This document shows positions 42,783 through 54,124 of a stretch of DNA of 64,000 nt, in pieces. The position numbers and the translations under genes are program-made. Source of the stretch: Eutreptiella sp. 'Long Island Sound 2002' (Eukaryota > Euglenozoa > Euglenophyceae > Eutreptiales > Eutreptiaceae); NCBI GenBank assembly GCA_964036045.1, contig OZ038385.1, forward strand, positions 36,240,063 through 36,304,062. Reading direction: 5' to 3'. Every line of letters starts with the position of its first letter. The stretch's first letter is position 1. Under the pieces are notes generated by a model, which saw only the letters and a list, made by a program, of their open reading frames with translations, made no database searches and was not told where the DNA came from.

Positions 42783-43375
42783 ATTCTATTGCCTTCGGCA
42801 GTGCACCACGAAGAGAGGCTGTCAGTCAGTTACACAGGCCAGCAGTCAGTCAGACAGAAACACACAGTTTGGGTTTTTTGTCAGTGGCAGACACGGGTCC
42901 AAGCAGTGGAGAGAACATGCAGTCACAGAGTTAGCAGTGGCCGAATGGTAACGCAGGCGACTGCCGAGTTTTTGGTCGGCGGTTCGGACCCTGGTGCGGA
43001 CGATACGGCAGCGGACCGGCGCCGGCGTGCACCCGCCAGAATTCGAACCGCCGGCCAGAAATATGCAGTGGGGTTAGGGTTACCATTCGACTGTGGGCGC
43101 ATGTGGCACAAACGTGTCTCCAATTGCTTGGAGCCTTCTCAGGGAAACTTTTGACCCCCCCCCCTCAAAAAAGTGTTATCCAGTTTTAGGGGATAGAGGC
43201 CTCAGAATCAAAAAATCCATTGGGGGATGGTCTTATTGGGCAAAATAATGATTTTACAAGGGGTTGGACATCAAATATCATGCCTTGGGGTATGCTACGC
43301 GAATGACCCCCAAAAAGGGGGGTATACGACGCCCGCGCCTGCGCTTGATCTAACAACCTCTCTTCGAGGTGATTT
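42783..43375. mobile_element. TIR element with paired tRNA-like sequences, copy B
   Basis: Ends at 42804 (CACCACGAAGAGAGGCTG) and 43354-43371 (CAACCTCTCTTCGAGGTG). The forward tRNA-like part is at 42938-43000 (AGTGGCCGAATGGTAACGC, CGGCGGTTCGGACCC); the inverted one is at 43030-43100. The 3' half is as in copy A. Confidence 0.8.
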
Positions 43376-44251
43376 TGGCTGTCAGCCTCAAACATTGGAG
43401 GAGGGGTACCCCCCCCTCCTCCTACGGTGTACGGCCGTTCTAATACACCCCTGCCCCCCACCACACCTGAACGTTTCTGAACTCAACTGCGGTGATCGTG
43501 GGGGGTGGCTGGGGACTTCCGGCCGTGAAGGCACAAGAGCACAGCTGATGTAAACATTCGGCTCAAAGCAAACGGATCGCAACATGTACATGGCAGGGCT
43601 GGCACAAGCATGCAGAAACCACATGGGGATGGGGACACAGGGTGAGAGGGGCGAAAAAGAATCAAAATCTGCGCGTTCATGCATCCGGACCACAGCACAC
43701 CCGAAAGTAGCGAGCTGGGTGCAATGGATGTGACCCGGCGTAAGGCCTGACAAATGGGTCACTGTGCGCATTGCCACACCACCGTGCACCGCGGACCAAC
43801 CGGAAATCCTGGCTCAGCAGGTGTAGACCCGACGGGACATTACCTTGGGGCCTGGAGGGGTGGCTGGCCCCGGCAAAGGGGCGGTGGGGGGGGGGGGGGG
43901 GGCATAGTGTGACGGGTGTTCCTGCCGGGGTCAGCATGTGTGTGTTTTGGAAGTCCCCCTAATGAGGCACTTAAAGCGGCTACATAACCCCTGCCGTCAC
44001 GGGGTCCCCACATTGTGGAGGAGGTGGACCGAATGTCTCGGCCAAGTGGCACTATCATGGCCCGGAGGGCTCTCCAGTAGTGGGGGGATGGGTGGGGTGG
44101 GGGGGTGGGGGGGCTGGGTCCTTGGTCGGCTGGGTCAGGATTCCTGTAGTTTGGGACCCTGTTGAGGTGGTGTGCCGGCAATTTCGCAAGCTGGCAATTC
44201 TCAAAACAACGCGCTACTGGAAATGGGCCAAAATCGTCTTGCGCACCAAAA
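43376..44251. other. Unassigned sequence 3' of the histidine kinase
   Basis: No gene found. It includes an 85-bp-family core (GGCTACATAACCCCTGCCGT at about 43978) and a GT/GGGTGG-rich stretch at 44080-44130. Any 3' untranslated region of the kinase would lie at its right edge. Confidence 0.45.
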
Positions 44252-44608
44252 TCATAGATTGATGAATGACAGACCCTCCTCTTCGATGTGATGCAGATAT
44301 GCGGCCTTCAGCTTGTGCAAAATCGAAGCCCTGCCCTCATCTTTGTCCAACACCAAGTGGGCCCCAGAGGCCATGTACTGCTTGACGTCCTCTGCGGAGG
44401 TGTTCCCGGATCGGATGCAGATTAGGCCACTGAACCCTTCGCGAAGGATGTGTTTGACCAGCTCCGAACCCAGGGCCCCGGGCGAACCCTGGAAGTCGAG
44501 GTTCTGGTCCAGGATCGCAATATCCCCGTCCTCAAGGACACTCTCGAGGAAGGGCGGAATGTCATCTGCGGTGTGTCCGAACAATCCGATCTTGTCGTGG
44601 GTGGTGAT
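44252..44608 (-). CDS. Histidine kinase exon 4 (receiver domain)
   Basis: 118 codons plus stop after a CACTGCAG acceptor. The phosphoacceptor Asp is in DIAILDQNLD, the Thr/Ser switch in IRSGNTS and the Lys in LVLDKDEGR. The family's usual KP after Lys is KD here. Confidence 0.88.
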   Translation of the reverse strand: MTTHDKIGLFGHTADDIPPFLESVLEDGDIAILDQNLDFQGSPGALGSELVKHILREGFSGLICIRSGNTSAEDVKQYMASGAHLVLDKDEGRASILHKLKAAYLHHIEEEGLSFINL

Positions 44609-46690
44609 CTGCAGTGGGCAGGAGAATGAAAGGTGCGGAGACAGCCGTGTTATAACATGTGAGACTATGGGGTCTGGCGCAGGATTGTCTAAAATGACAA
44701 AGGACGGCGATTACCCGTTTGGGGCACAAGCGTCTCGATCCGCGTAGGTCATCGTGCCCTGGATTCACACTCTCCTCATCAGTGGCCTCAATACCCGAAT
44801 TCCGAGGGCAAAGCCAAAACAACGGCCATTGCCAGCGTTTGCCTTCGTCCACCCTCGGGCTTCTCTTCTTGGCCATTGATCCCCCCAGGCTTCTAGAACC
44901 ACACACCGCCGAACACAGCCACACACAGCCACAAACATCATCCTCGCCCAACCCTTTTCCCGTCCTCAATTGTGGGTACGAATACTGCACTGGCCAAAGC
45001 TGTACAGTGCCGTACAAACCTGTTGCAGGCACGACTCCATGATTCTCCGGGCCATGGCAGAATCATCGATGTAGTAGATCCGCAGCGAGTTCTTTGGGAA
45101 CGAGGACACATCCTGCTGCGAGGCAGACAGGATTAAGGGCGTGTGGGCCGCTCGTGTGGTGGTGAGCGTGGCCTGGAACGTCACAGTATCATCCATCTGT
45201 TCGAGGGAGAGTGCGATGTTGTGGGCCCGGGCCGCTAGCCGCGAGTGCTGCAGCCCGATGCGGTCGGACCAGGGGTTGGCGGCAGGGGTATCGTGGGAAT
45301 CTCCGTTGAACATTTTCTCGACAAACGTTTGGGACAGCCGTGTGCTTTGCTGATTGGCGCGGTTGGTGATAGTAAACTGCACCTTGATCTTGTCGTCGCC
45401 GTCGTCTGTGGTGGTCACTGCAACCCGAACAGCAGGATTGCGTTCGTCCCCGTGCTTGAAGGCGTTGACGATGGCGTTGTCCAGGATTAGACTGCAAAGC
45501 GTTGGATCCAGGTTCACCAAGATGTCCACGTTCAGCATGTCGACGGAGATGTCCCGTCCCGTTGTCAGATCCGACAGGAACTTCCGGATTCTCGTCGGCA
45601 CCAACGAGACGACGTAGCGATTGGCGGCAAGCTGGAGCACAGGAAATGGCACCAATGGAGGTGAAGGTGTGGGCCAGTGCGGCAGCGACGTGCCTGGGGG
45701 AGTGGGAAAGGCGTTGGGGAGGGGGAGGGAGGTTGTGTCAGAAAAGCCATGAGACAGCGGTCTTTTGTCTCGCTGGGAGGGGGGGGGGGCTTGCACAAGG
45801 AGCATGCTGCAGAATGGTCTTGCTGCCGCCACATTGGTGTTGTCCCGCCACTCATCCAGTGCCAAACCAGTGAGACATCCTTGACAAACTGCATACTGCC
45901 GTCATTGCTGAGCTCCTTACCCCCAATGTGTAGTGGATGTGATCAGAGGGGTCGGCACTGTTCAACAGATGGGGGAGTGGCGGTCCCGGGCCCAACATAC
46001 ATTTCTCAAAGTGATACCCAGACGAAGCACCTTTTCTACATGACAATCCTGTAAACCACAATGCCTAAGGTTGACCACAACGCAGTGGCTCGTGCGCACA
46101 CACGCTTGCAGAAAAATGTCGCCGCAAAACTGCCGTTGCTGTCGTGGTATTCCGACGCAATCAGAAGGGAGAGGTTGGGAGCCCGTTCATGATGCCACTT
46201 TGATGTCCCATGCACTAACATCATTACCTTGGGGGTTATGCGCAGGCCACATTGCACTCCCCCTGGGCACATATCTCAGGATAATTTGCAATTAATTACA
46301 GCACAACATCCACACACACACGATTGAAGCGAGACGAACAGGCAGATCCACACACACACTTGTGCAGGAACCAAACGATAAGACCACTGTTGCTTAGCAC
46401 GAGCACTGCGGATCGGATGGCACCCAGAACACCTCGTCAGGCCAGTGAGCAATCAAAACAGCACAAAGCAGGGCAAAGCATTGAAGCTGTCATGAAGTCA
46501 TAAGGCTAGGCGCCTTTCTGCAGTGATACGGGAAACAGGATACGGGAATGTTTGGAATCATCCGTGAGGAGTCACAAGCAAAGTATCCAGCACCCTGATC
46601 GTGTATCACTGACCTGGGGGGGGAGGAGAATGACACACACACACACACACACATACATACGATGGGGACTGCAACCACATTCGCAACAAT

Positions 46691-46722
<32 letters not shown>

Positions 46723-49700
46723 CTACAACACGATGATGATGGCTACGACGACGGCAACATCAAAAACAAGAGCAACAACAACAACAACCACAACAACAAC
46801 AACAACAACAACAACAACGACACTGACAGCGACGACTACAACAACACGCACACGTTGAGAACCGCGAAATCAAGAATAAAGCACAAGCAAAGCACACACA
46901 TACATACACACACACACATGATTGAAGCGAGATGAACAGGCATGACAAACAGAGCACAGCACTGGTCGCTAACGAATCTCGTCAGGCCGAGTAGATCAGT
47001 AGAAGACACACACACACACACACACACACACATGCACAAGCACACGCACAAATACGGGAATGTGCATATACCTGCAGGTATGCCTGCCGCTGCCGACAGC
47101 ACCGCATGCCACGCCGAAGCAGAGCCACGCAGCTGTGAAGATGCTCCCTGTCGCTGTCGATGTCGCGGGGCCCACGGGTGTTGTCGGAAACAATGAGCTC
47201 CACCTGTCCCGCTGCATCAGCCATCGTGTTCTTTAACGTGTGATTCAGGATGGAGTCCGCCGCCTACCATAAAGCAAAAGACAGGTGGATTGCAGTGGGA
47301 GGGTACACAATGGTGAGAGAACAATCAGCGCACGTGTGTGTGTAAGTGTGTGTGACGCGCAAGACAATTCAGTCATGCTCAAACTGCGAGGTTCAACATA
47401 CCTACGTCCTTCCATCATCAGCGAAACCATGAGTTCTGAGTTCTGAGTTCTGAGTCGGATGCCTCGCTGGCAGGCCTCATCAATAGAGTGGACTGTAGGA
47501 ACCCTGCCGCTGAAGCACCACGTGAGATTGCACCGTTTGAGGAGGAGATCGATGCGTCGGAATCGCTCCGGAATAGAAAGCAGCCTTGGGCTACCCTACA
47601 CTCGAGGTCCAGACTTGTGGCAGACCTCGGGGGAACATCATGTGTCCATTGGACTTGCCTGTGTTTTGCTAACGTGCAAAAATGTTGTAGGGTGGTATCC
47701 GCCGCTGAAGTGAAGGGGCTTTTGACTGCTGAGATTTTCCCCTGAAGGGACTATTGCACATGCGTGATGACCACACCTCGCAGACAATCTACCCCAAGCA
47801 ACACACACCCAATATAGGGTAAAAACTACATAAATACGGGCTAAAACACGCTTTACATATCTTGGATGGTCTTTTTAGGTGATCACGATATCAAAAAAAT
47901 GAGTTTCGAGAACTTCGATTTTTGGGCTGTATAGGCTGAAAAACTGCATAAGCAGGTTGTGTACCAATCCCTTGGGAGGACCCCCCCCCCCCCCCCGCAC
48001 CCAATACCCAAATAGGGTGAAAAACACATAAGTACGGCCTAAAACATGCTTTCCATACCTTGGATGGTCATATTGTGTGGTCACAATATCAAAAACATAA
48101 GGTTCGAAAACTTCGATTTTTGAGCTGCCCAGGGTGAAAAAATGCATCAGCAGGCTGTGTACTAATCCCTTGGGAGAACCCCCCCCCCCCCAGTCCAATA
48201 TCCAAATAAAATGAAAAACACATAAATACAACCCAAAACATGCTTTACATAGCTTGGATGGTCATTAGGTGATCACGGTATCAAAAAAATGAGTTTCAAA
48301 AACTTCGATTTTTGAGCTGCCTAAGGTGAAAAACCGCATAAGCAGGTTGTGTACCAATCCCTTGGGACCCCCCCCCCCCCCGGACCTAATACCCAAATAG
48401 GGTGAAAAACACGTAAATACGGCCTAAAACATGCTTTACATAGCTTGGATGGTCAATTTAGGGGATCACGGTATGAAAAAAATAAGTTTCGAAAACTTCC
48501 ATTTTTTAGCTGTACAGGGTGAAAAACTGCATGAGCAGGTTGTGCATTCGCCCATTCACTCATGTGAGCCATTATTGGTGGAAACAGCCATTTCGCATTT
48601 TTGGCACGGGGTTTGACCGGCCCTAGGCAGGGCTAGAGACTGCAAAAAACGTCCTTCCGTATCCTAGTAGGCATATACTGTCACAACATCCCCACTCACA
48701 CCCCTCAGAGTGGGTACCACGGGGTCACCGAGGTCGCCAAAACCGCCAACATACCAAAAATGGCGAAAAAGTGCATAAACTGCATCAGCGCTCGTCCCAC
48801 TCCGCCCCACACAAACGCCATGGAGTCAGGACCCGGAAACACTTTTTCGGCTCAAAATTGAAAAAAACCAAAGGTTTCATGATTTTCGACCCAAAAAAAA
48901 GGGGGTCATTTTTTGACCCCCCCCCACCACCCCCCCCCCCCTCAAAAGCTCCAAAAAGTGGGGGGTCTGGGGGGGGGTCCAGACCAAAAACTCATTGGGG
49001 GATGCATTTATTGGACAAAATAATGATTTTACAAGGAGTTAAACTAACAATTCAACCCCTTGGGGTAGGGTACGCGAATAGGTCCAAAAAGGCCCAAAGG
49101 GGGGGGGGGGTATGTGGCGTTTTCCCCTATATACGCCTGCCTGGCTTTGATCTAACAACCTCAGCGAGGTGATTTGGGCAATTGGTTTCATTTCAGCGCC
49201 ATTCTGGGCTGTTTTGGGCCAAATGATGGCTCACTGAGGGCGGCGCCTGGTTCAAAAAATGCGCAACAGTGAGGAAACACGTTTCTTCATCATTGAAATG
49301 GGTTTGAATGCCCAGGCATCACTACTCATAGATAGTACCCAGCAAAATTCTATTGCCTTCAGCAGTGTACAAGGGGTTGGACATCAAATATCATGCCTTT
49401 GGGGTGTGCTACGTGAATGACCCCCCAAAAAGGGGGGTATATGACGCCCGCGCCTGCGCTTGATCTAACAACCTCTCTTCGAGGTGATTTGGGGACCGGG
49501 GTCACTTCAGGCGGAGATATTCCCATGTCACGCCTGCCTGCTGCTTGCTGTTGCTTGCAGCCTGGTCCACTACTGGTGATCAAACCTTACTGGTTACACC
49601 AGCTCATGGACCCTCAGCCAAATCCTTACGTGTGTGGCCACAGGCCAAGTAGGAGGAGGGGGGGGGTTGCATATCCAGACCGAGGAGGTGACCCCCCATG

Positions 49701-51007
49701 GCTCCCAAATTTGCAAGATGCCCGAAAAGGGTCTCTAACAACCATAGAACAGTAAAATACAACAGAATTCAGACATCCAATCACCACCGTGAACATGGAT
49801 CTGATGACACAATACTGGGATCCAGGTTCTGAGGACACCAATCGTCAGCGCATGATGTGTCTGCCGCCGTCACAGAGGGCAGTGATGAGGAGGACAACGA
49901 TGCTGACGGCAGTGGGTTGGAGCGCACCCCTTAGTTTGACCCACAGATGCATGATGCACGCAAAATGACGCACTTCGTCCCCAATACTGCCTCCTGGACA
50001 CGAATGTGCCAGGGGAAACTAGTTAGGACCCTGGCAAACTTGGAGCGTGGGGCCGCAGGTGCAAATGGCAGGATAGACATGGAGTAGCAGAGGCTGGGGC
50101 GCAGCAAGGAAACAGGTAGGGCCAGGGACAAAGCCCAGGCACCGGCAGGGGCAAAGGCAAGGGCAGACTGTGGAATCGGGCCAAATTAACTTGATCGCAC
50201 CTGCGATGCATTGGCATTCTTCTGCAGGGTCAGCTCTGCACGCAGCTGTCGCCGCTGGATAAGGCTGTAGCTGCCAGATGCCACCAAACTAATCAGAATG
50301 GCACCAAGAAAGATCTCCGGCCACAAGTGAATGATTGGCTGGGCTGTGGCTAGCGTCAGGAACAGGAACGGGCCCACGATGATGGCAACAATGATCACGG
50401 AACTGATGGCGGAGAACTGGAAGAGGCCGCAGCACGTGGCGTCCATGACGAAGAAGGCACCGTTCTGCATGAGCGCCTTGTCAACGCTCGAGCGCTGAAT
50501 GTATCGGTGGAGGTTGCTGTATGCGCTGGGATTTTGTGGGACGAGGCCCTCGAAGATGGATGACAGGTTTTCTTCAGCATGCAACAGGTGGTCCCGCCAG
50601 GTGCTCTCCGTCCTCCAGCAAAGGACGCATGCCATCAGCACCAGTGACACAAACATGACCTGGTGGATGCGCTCCTTCAGCCACGGGACACTGCGCCCCA
50701 GCAGGAGGGTGAGCACCGCGAGCACCACTTCGCAGCAGGACGCCCCGATCAACCCCGTGGTTAAGCGGCCTACGTCGGCCCAGTGCGTTATGGGGACGAT
50801 GATGCCCACTGCGATGTGGCATAGGCACCAGGAAGTGAACAGGAAGAGCCCCGAATGCCTTGCTTGATACTGCCGCTCGACGTGAGTGCATTGGAAGCGA
50901 AAATATTTCCAGACAGGCTGGAAATCGAATTCCTTGTCGAAAGCCGGGGTCGTCTCAGTGACCGCCTCCTCAATTTTCAGTGGCTCTGGCCTTACCCGTC
51001 GCTGCAT
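44252..51007 (-). CDS. Membrane hybrid histidine kinase, gene with four exons
   Basis: A two-component sensor. Exons 51007-50201, 47263-47072, 45631-45020 and 44608-44252 total 1968 nt, all phase 0, giving 655 residues. Residues 1-269 hold about six membrane helices (LFLFTSWCLCHIAVGIIVPI to GAILISLVASGSYSL), then a short linker. The phosphoacceptor helix reads SILNHTLKNTMADAAGQVEL with His as the likely site. The ATPase has an N box (LILDNAIVNAFKHG) and RIGLQHSRLAARAHN, but ITNRANQ stands where DxGxG is usual. A receiver domain (YYIDDSAMARR, AILDQNLD, IRSGNTS, VLDKD) closes the protein. Introns carry a 195-bp array, microsatellites and TIR-element fragments. The exon 1 to 2 junction is inferred from phase. 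Confidence 0.88.
45020..45631 (-). CDS. Histidine kinase exon 3 (ATPase domain and start of receiver)
   Basis: 204 codons between CTCCAG and CAG|GTTTGT. Holds the N box, an ATP lid lacking the DxGxG signature, the C-terminal strand (VTFQATLTTT), then RIYYIDDSAMARRIMESCL, the first strand and acidic pair of the receiver. The intron thus splits the receiver domain. Confidence 0.88.
46630..47035. repeat. CA and CAA microsatellites in kinase intron 2
   Basis: AC runs at 46632-46652, 46893-46918 and 47006-47032, and CAA runs at 46684-46727 and 46770-46818. Spurious Cys- and Val-rich frames result on the minus strand. Confidence 0.95.
47072..47263 (-). CDS. Histidine kinase exon 2 (phosphoacceptor helix)
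   Basis: 64 codons between GGTAG and GTATAT. Begins AADSILNHTLKNTMADAAGQ; the His replaces the usual HExxxP box by an NHTLKN type. Continues SDREHLHSCVALLRRGMRCC, matching the second dimerisation helix, and ends QRQAYLQ, which joins LAANRYVVSLVP in the next exon. Confidence 0.82.
47800..48565 (+). repeat. 195-bp tandem repeat, four copies, in kinase intron 1
   Basis: CTTGGATGGTC recurs at 47861, 48059, 48253 and 48444. Each unit includes CATAAATACGG, GATCACGATATCAAAAAA, CTTCGATTTTTGGGCTG and AGCAGGTTGTGTACCAATCC, and ends in a C run of 11-18. Confidence 0.95.
48981..49178. repeat. TIR element, diverged 3' half
   Basis: Matches the 3' half of the family (CATTGGGGGATGCATTTATT, TTTTACAAGGAGTTA, GATCTAACAACCTCAGCGAG) with many differences. 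Within kinase intron 1. Confidence 0.75.
49343..49492. repeat. TIR element with internal deletion
   Basis: The first 20 bases (AATTCTATTGCCTTCAGCAG) are joined directly to ACAAGGGGTTGGACATC of the 3' part, removing about 470 bp, including the left inverted end and both tRNA-like parts. Confidence 0.8.
50201..51007 (-). CDS. Histidine kinase exon 1 (six-helix membrane sensor)
   Basis: 269 codons from ATG at 51007; the donor is CAG|GTGCGA. Predicted helices: LFLFTSWCLCHIAVGIIVP, LIGASCCEVVLAVLTLLLG, VMFVSLVLMACVLCW, FFVMDATCCGLFQF, SSVIIVAIIVGPFLFLTLA and EIFLGAILISLVASGSYSL. A loop of about 50 residues lies between helices 3 and 4. The end (RRQLRAELTLQKNANASQ) is a helical linker. The ligand is unknown. 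Confidence 0.85.
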
Positions 51008-51243
51008 GTCTTCTGTGCACACAGAAAACCCAACTCAAGCATTTTCAGAGCATACGAGCCGGGCAGTGCAATGTCAATTCCCTCTCATCACTTCCAGGGC
51101 CAGCAAACTGGCCACCAAGATCACACCACCGCAACGCAATACATCAAAGCATGCGCATGCCCGTTCGCTGCCAACCCCTAAGACGATCAAAACGTCACCG
51201 GATCTGTGGGCAAACCTCCTGCAGATTCTTCCCCCCCTGCCCC

Positions 51244-51300
51244 GTCTAAGCTACGCAAAAGTAAGGAATTAATACAGTCCCTACGCCTACTGTAGCTTAG
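51244..51300 (+). repeat. Hairpin repeat family, short copy
   Basis: CTAAGCTACGCAAAAGTAAG, CAGTCCCTACGCCTACTGTA, GCTTAG. AAGCTAC and GTAGCTT pair as a hairpin. Confidence 0.75.
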
Positions 51301-51369
51301 CCATATGGCTGTCACCCCTGGTATTCCACCGGCAGGAAAACACTGTGCATTGTGTCTGCAAAGCGGCAA

Positions 51370-51445
51370 AGCCGCTACCAAGAATTGTCCAAAAAGCGGC
51401 GAAGCCGCGCCAATCGTTTCAACAAGGCGGCGAAGCTGCCGTCAT
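51370..51445. repeat. Series of short GC palindromes
   Basis: AGCGGCAAAGCCGCT, GCGGCGAAGCCGC and GGCGGCGAAGCTGCC follow at about 25-30 bp. The same type recurs at 52531-52634. Both series lie 3' of RNase H tails of the same family. Confidence 0.75.
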
Positions 51446-51516
51446 GTGTGCGGGCACCTCCCGTGCTCCTGCTTCCCTGCCCTATTGGGTAGGTCAGTCA
51501 TCGCGCCTTTAGGCGC

Positions 51517-52140
51517 TCAGGGGTCTTGATGATCCCTTAACCGACGCCTCCTGCGCTCTCGCTGCCCCTCACTCACATCTGTGCTGAATCCTGACCCATA
51601 CCAGCTGGAGCCCGACAGGTCAACTGAGCTCCCCGATGACGTGGACGCTTCGCTTGAGGAGTCTGTGGTGGTCACCAGTCCACCCCTGACACTGGAGCAT
51701 GAACTCAAAACGCTGTGGGAGCCCGGGGGTTCCGAGGATGACACGTCAGATCGCATCGGAGACAGGCCCACCTCCCACCAAAGTCGAGGGGCCTCCTCCT
51801 GCGCCTCTCGTCTCCTTTTGTTGTTGGGGTGCTGCGCCCTGCCCTCCTCCGCTAATCCATCCGCCCTGTTGTTGCCCTCCACTTGCATGTGTGACGGTGT
51901 CCACACAAACTTCAGCAGGGCCGCTGCTGACTGCCTAAGGTCAAAGATTGCTTCCCACAGGTTTCTGTGACCCACCTCTCGTGACTTAACCTTCCACCCG
52001 TGGCGCAGCCATCTCGGGGACCACTCTGTGATCCCCTTCTACACGCATTCTGAGTCCAGCACCAATACCATCTTCTCCGTCGCCCGACGTCGTTCCAAGG
52101 CGTATAGGACGCCCCGCAACTCCCCCGTGCTGACACTTTG
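51517..52140 (-). pseudogene. RNase H domain relic with Ser-rich tail
   Basis: Reads STGELRGVLYALERRRATEK (catalytic Glu region), MVLVLDSECV followed by an in-frame TAG, then KGITEWSPRWLRHGWKV and FVWTPSHMQVEGNNRADGLA. A Ser-rich tail ends STDVSEGQRERRRRRLRD, like the tail at 10.9 kb. The TAG inside the domain and the loss of the first Asp strand (cut by a hairpin repeat at 52180) mark it as dead. Confidence 0.75.
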
Positions 52141-52179
52141 CAGTTCTGTCACTGGCACTGGTAACCCCGCACTGCGGTC

Positions 52180-52458
52180 GTCCTACTGTAGCTTAGACAA
52201 GGCCGTGGCTTGCACCCGACACATACAACGACCAGCACACACACACCGCCACCAAGAAAGGGGAAGATAATGCACAAATATCCGCAAAATCAGAGCTCTG
52301 TGGGTTCAAATGAGCAAACAATCACAATGGGTCCATGACTCCATGTAATTGGCAGATTTGTCACCAAAACCATGTCTTATGCGGTTGCACTACATTTTGT
52401 ACCGAATTAAATTAGGTACAGAATTAATAAGGTCCCTACACCTGCTGTAGCTTAGCTT
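52180..52458 (+). repeat. Hairpin repeat family, long copy
   Basis: TACTGTAGCTTAGACAAGG, ATAATGCACAAATATCC, TGTCACCAAAACCATGTC and a second GGTCCCTACACCTGCTGTAG. It cuts the RNase H relic on its left. Confidence 0.8.
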
Positions 52459-52522
52459 CAATGACGTATTGGCTGTCACCCCGGGAATCACCCTCTCAAC
52501 AATCACTGTGCAAAGAGTGTCT

Positions 52523-52800
52523 CATAAAGGCGGCAAAGCCGCCTCCCACCGTTCAGCAGTGCATGTTCGGACAAGGCGACGTAGCCGCCTCCTACATATC
52601 GTCCTGTGCTATTCCAACTCAGGCGGCGGAGCTGCCTCTCATCACTCACCCTACCTCCCTGATTAGCTGTCGCAAGGGTCGGGTCAGAACGGTTCATCTC
52701 TCTTACGGCGTGCCCTTTTTCTCGTGGTTTCACTCACATCCGTACTAAATTGTGACCCATCTGAGCGTGACGAGGAGAGGGACGCTGTGGAGCCACTGGG
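52523..52800 (-). pseudogene. Tail of a third RNase H-element copy with palindromes
   Basis: 52690-52800 resembles the tail region of the 51.5-kb copy (TTTCACTCACATCCGTACTA against CTCACTCACATCTGTGCTGA). GGCGGCAAAGCCGCC and two similar palindromes follow at 52531-52634. Confidence 0.45.
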
Positions 52801-54120
52801 CCATGATCCCTGCGACAGCCGCCCTGTTGATACTCCACTTGACCCCGGCACGGGCACCTTGCTGTGGTGCCTGTTTCTGGGGGCCCGTATACCCTACTTG
52901 CTTCCGGAGGATGGCGTCCGTGGGGTTTGGCCATACTGCATGTGGGCGTAGCTTTGTGTACCATGCTGGCACAGCTGTGCACGGCGTGAATGGTGCCTGA
53001 GAGTCATGGCGGGCATGGTGAGTTGGGCCCGCAGCTTGCACAATCAACATCAAAGCTTCAATTGCCTTCGAAGTAAAAGAAGAAATATGGCCGTGTGGCT
53101 GATACCACTTTTACTTGTGGCTTGTTCATCGGCTCAAGGAATTTGGGGGGAAGGGCTTTGAACATGTTCCAACGGGAAAAAAACTTGCTATGCTTGCAAT
53201 AGGATTTACTGTAAACACCTCCTGCAAACACCTTCTGTGGGACGGACTCTTTGCCTCTGAAAACAACTCTCTGAGCAATCACCTTTGTCCTGTCCATTTG
53301 GTGCTCCACCCCAAGAGGTTGATGGGGACATTGGGGATTGCATTGAGATTGAATGATTGCGCGGCTTTCCAACAAAGATGTTCAGATTTGCCCAACCTTC
53401 CACAACCCACAAGCAGTCTTTGCAACTCCTCACATCTGAAGGAACATCTGTGATCCTTGTCAAGCCACTGTTGGCACCCACATTTCTGAACAGCCCTGTT
53501 GGCCATCATCCCTACATGCAATGTCAAACTCTTCATCTCACCCCCCGGCCTCCCGATTCAACCCATACCTGCATAACCCAACTTTTAGTGGGCACCGTTG
53601 CAGTCAACAATGCCGACCAGAAATTTTCGACATACCTTTGGTGCAGGGCTATCAGACTCGGGAAACTTCGACAGCCCCAACCCTTGGTTGGTCATGGACA
53701 ATCAGTTGTTTGAAAATTTGGCCAGTGAAATTGACTTTTTATCCATAGTGAAATTGACTCCATCCCTTGGGCCCCCCTCATGATGAATTGCTAGGAACAG
53801 CCCCAAATTGCACAAAAAAAATTGTGGGGAAAATTTCAACGCCGACTGAAAAGTGAAAACTGAATTTCCCCCCACGAACTTGTCCCTTGACGCAGCCCCC
53901 CCCCCCCCCCCCCTTCCTCTTTCACAGAAGGGGTCGGTCAGCGGTGTCACCCTTGGGGTCCCATCTCGTCATAGGTGACCAAGTCGCAGCGGGCTCACCG
54001 GGAGCTCCGCTCCCTCGAGTGCTCCTGGGGCAGGGAAGGGCAGGGCTCAGCATGGCCCACGACCTTCCATCCCTTGGGACGCCCCCCGCCGGTCTAGCAG
54101 CCACCTGTGACCCCCTCGGG
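52801..54120. other. Unassigned sequence
   Basis: No gene recognised. Short protein-like frames occur on both strands at 53.1-53.7 kb. A C run of 20 lies at 53896. Region 53990-54160 is GC-rich. Confidence 0.4.
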
Positions 54121-54124
54121 AAGT

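Noticed and set aside
44252-45631. Bacterial contamination as the source of the histidine kinase
   Set aside because: The coding sequence is split by three GT-AG introns in phase, one of them inside the receiver domain, so it is a eukaryotic gene.
46760-46957. Cys-rich frame on the minus strand
   Set aside because: Encoded by CAA and CA microsatellites in a kinase intron.
47400-47430. An extra kinase exon upstream of exon 2 (MVSLMMEGRR then GTATGT)
   Set aside because: The donor phase does not fit the phase-0 acceptor of exon 2, and exon 1 joins exon 2 directly in phase.
47488-47745. Plus-strand frame of 85 codons in kinase intron 1
   Set aside because: Reads fairly protein-like (EEEIDASESLRNRKQPWATL), but it is opposite to the host gene, has no splice or start support and matches nothing I know.
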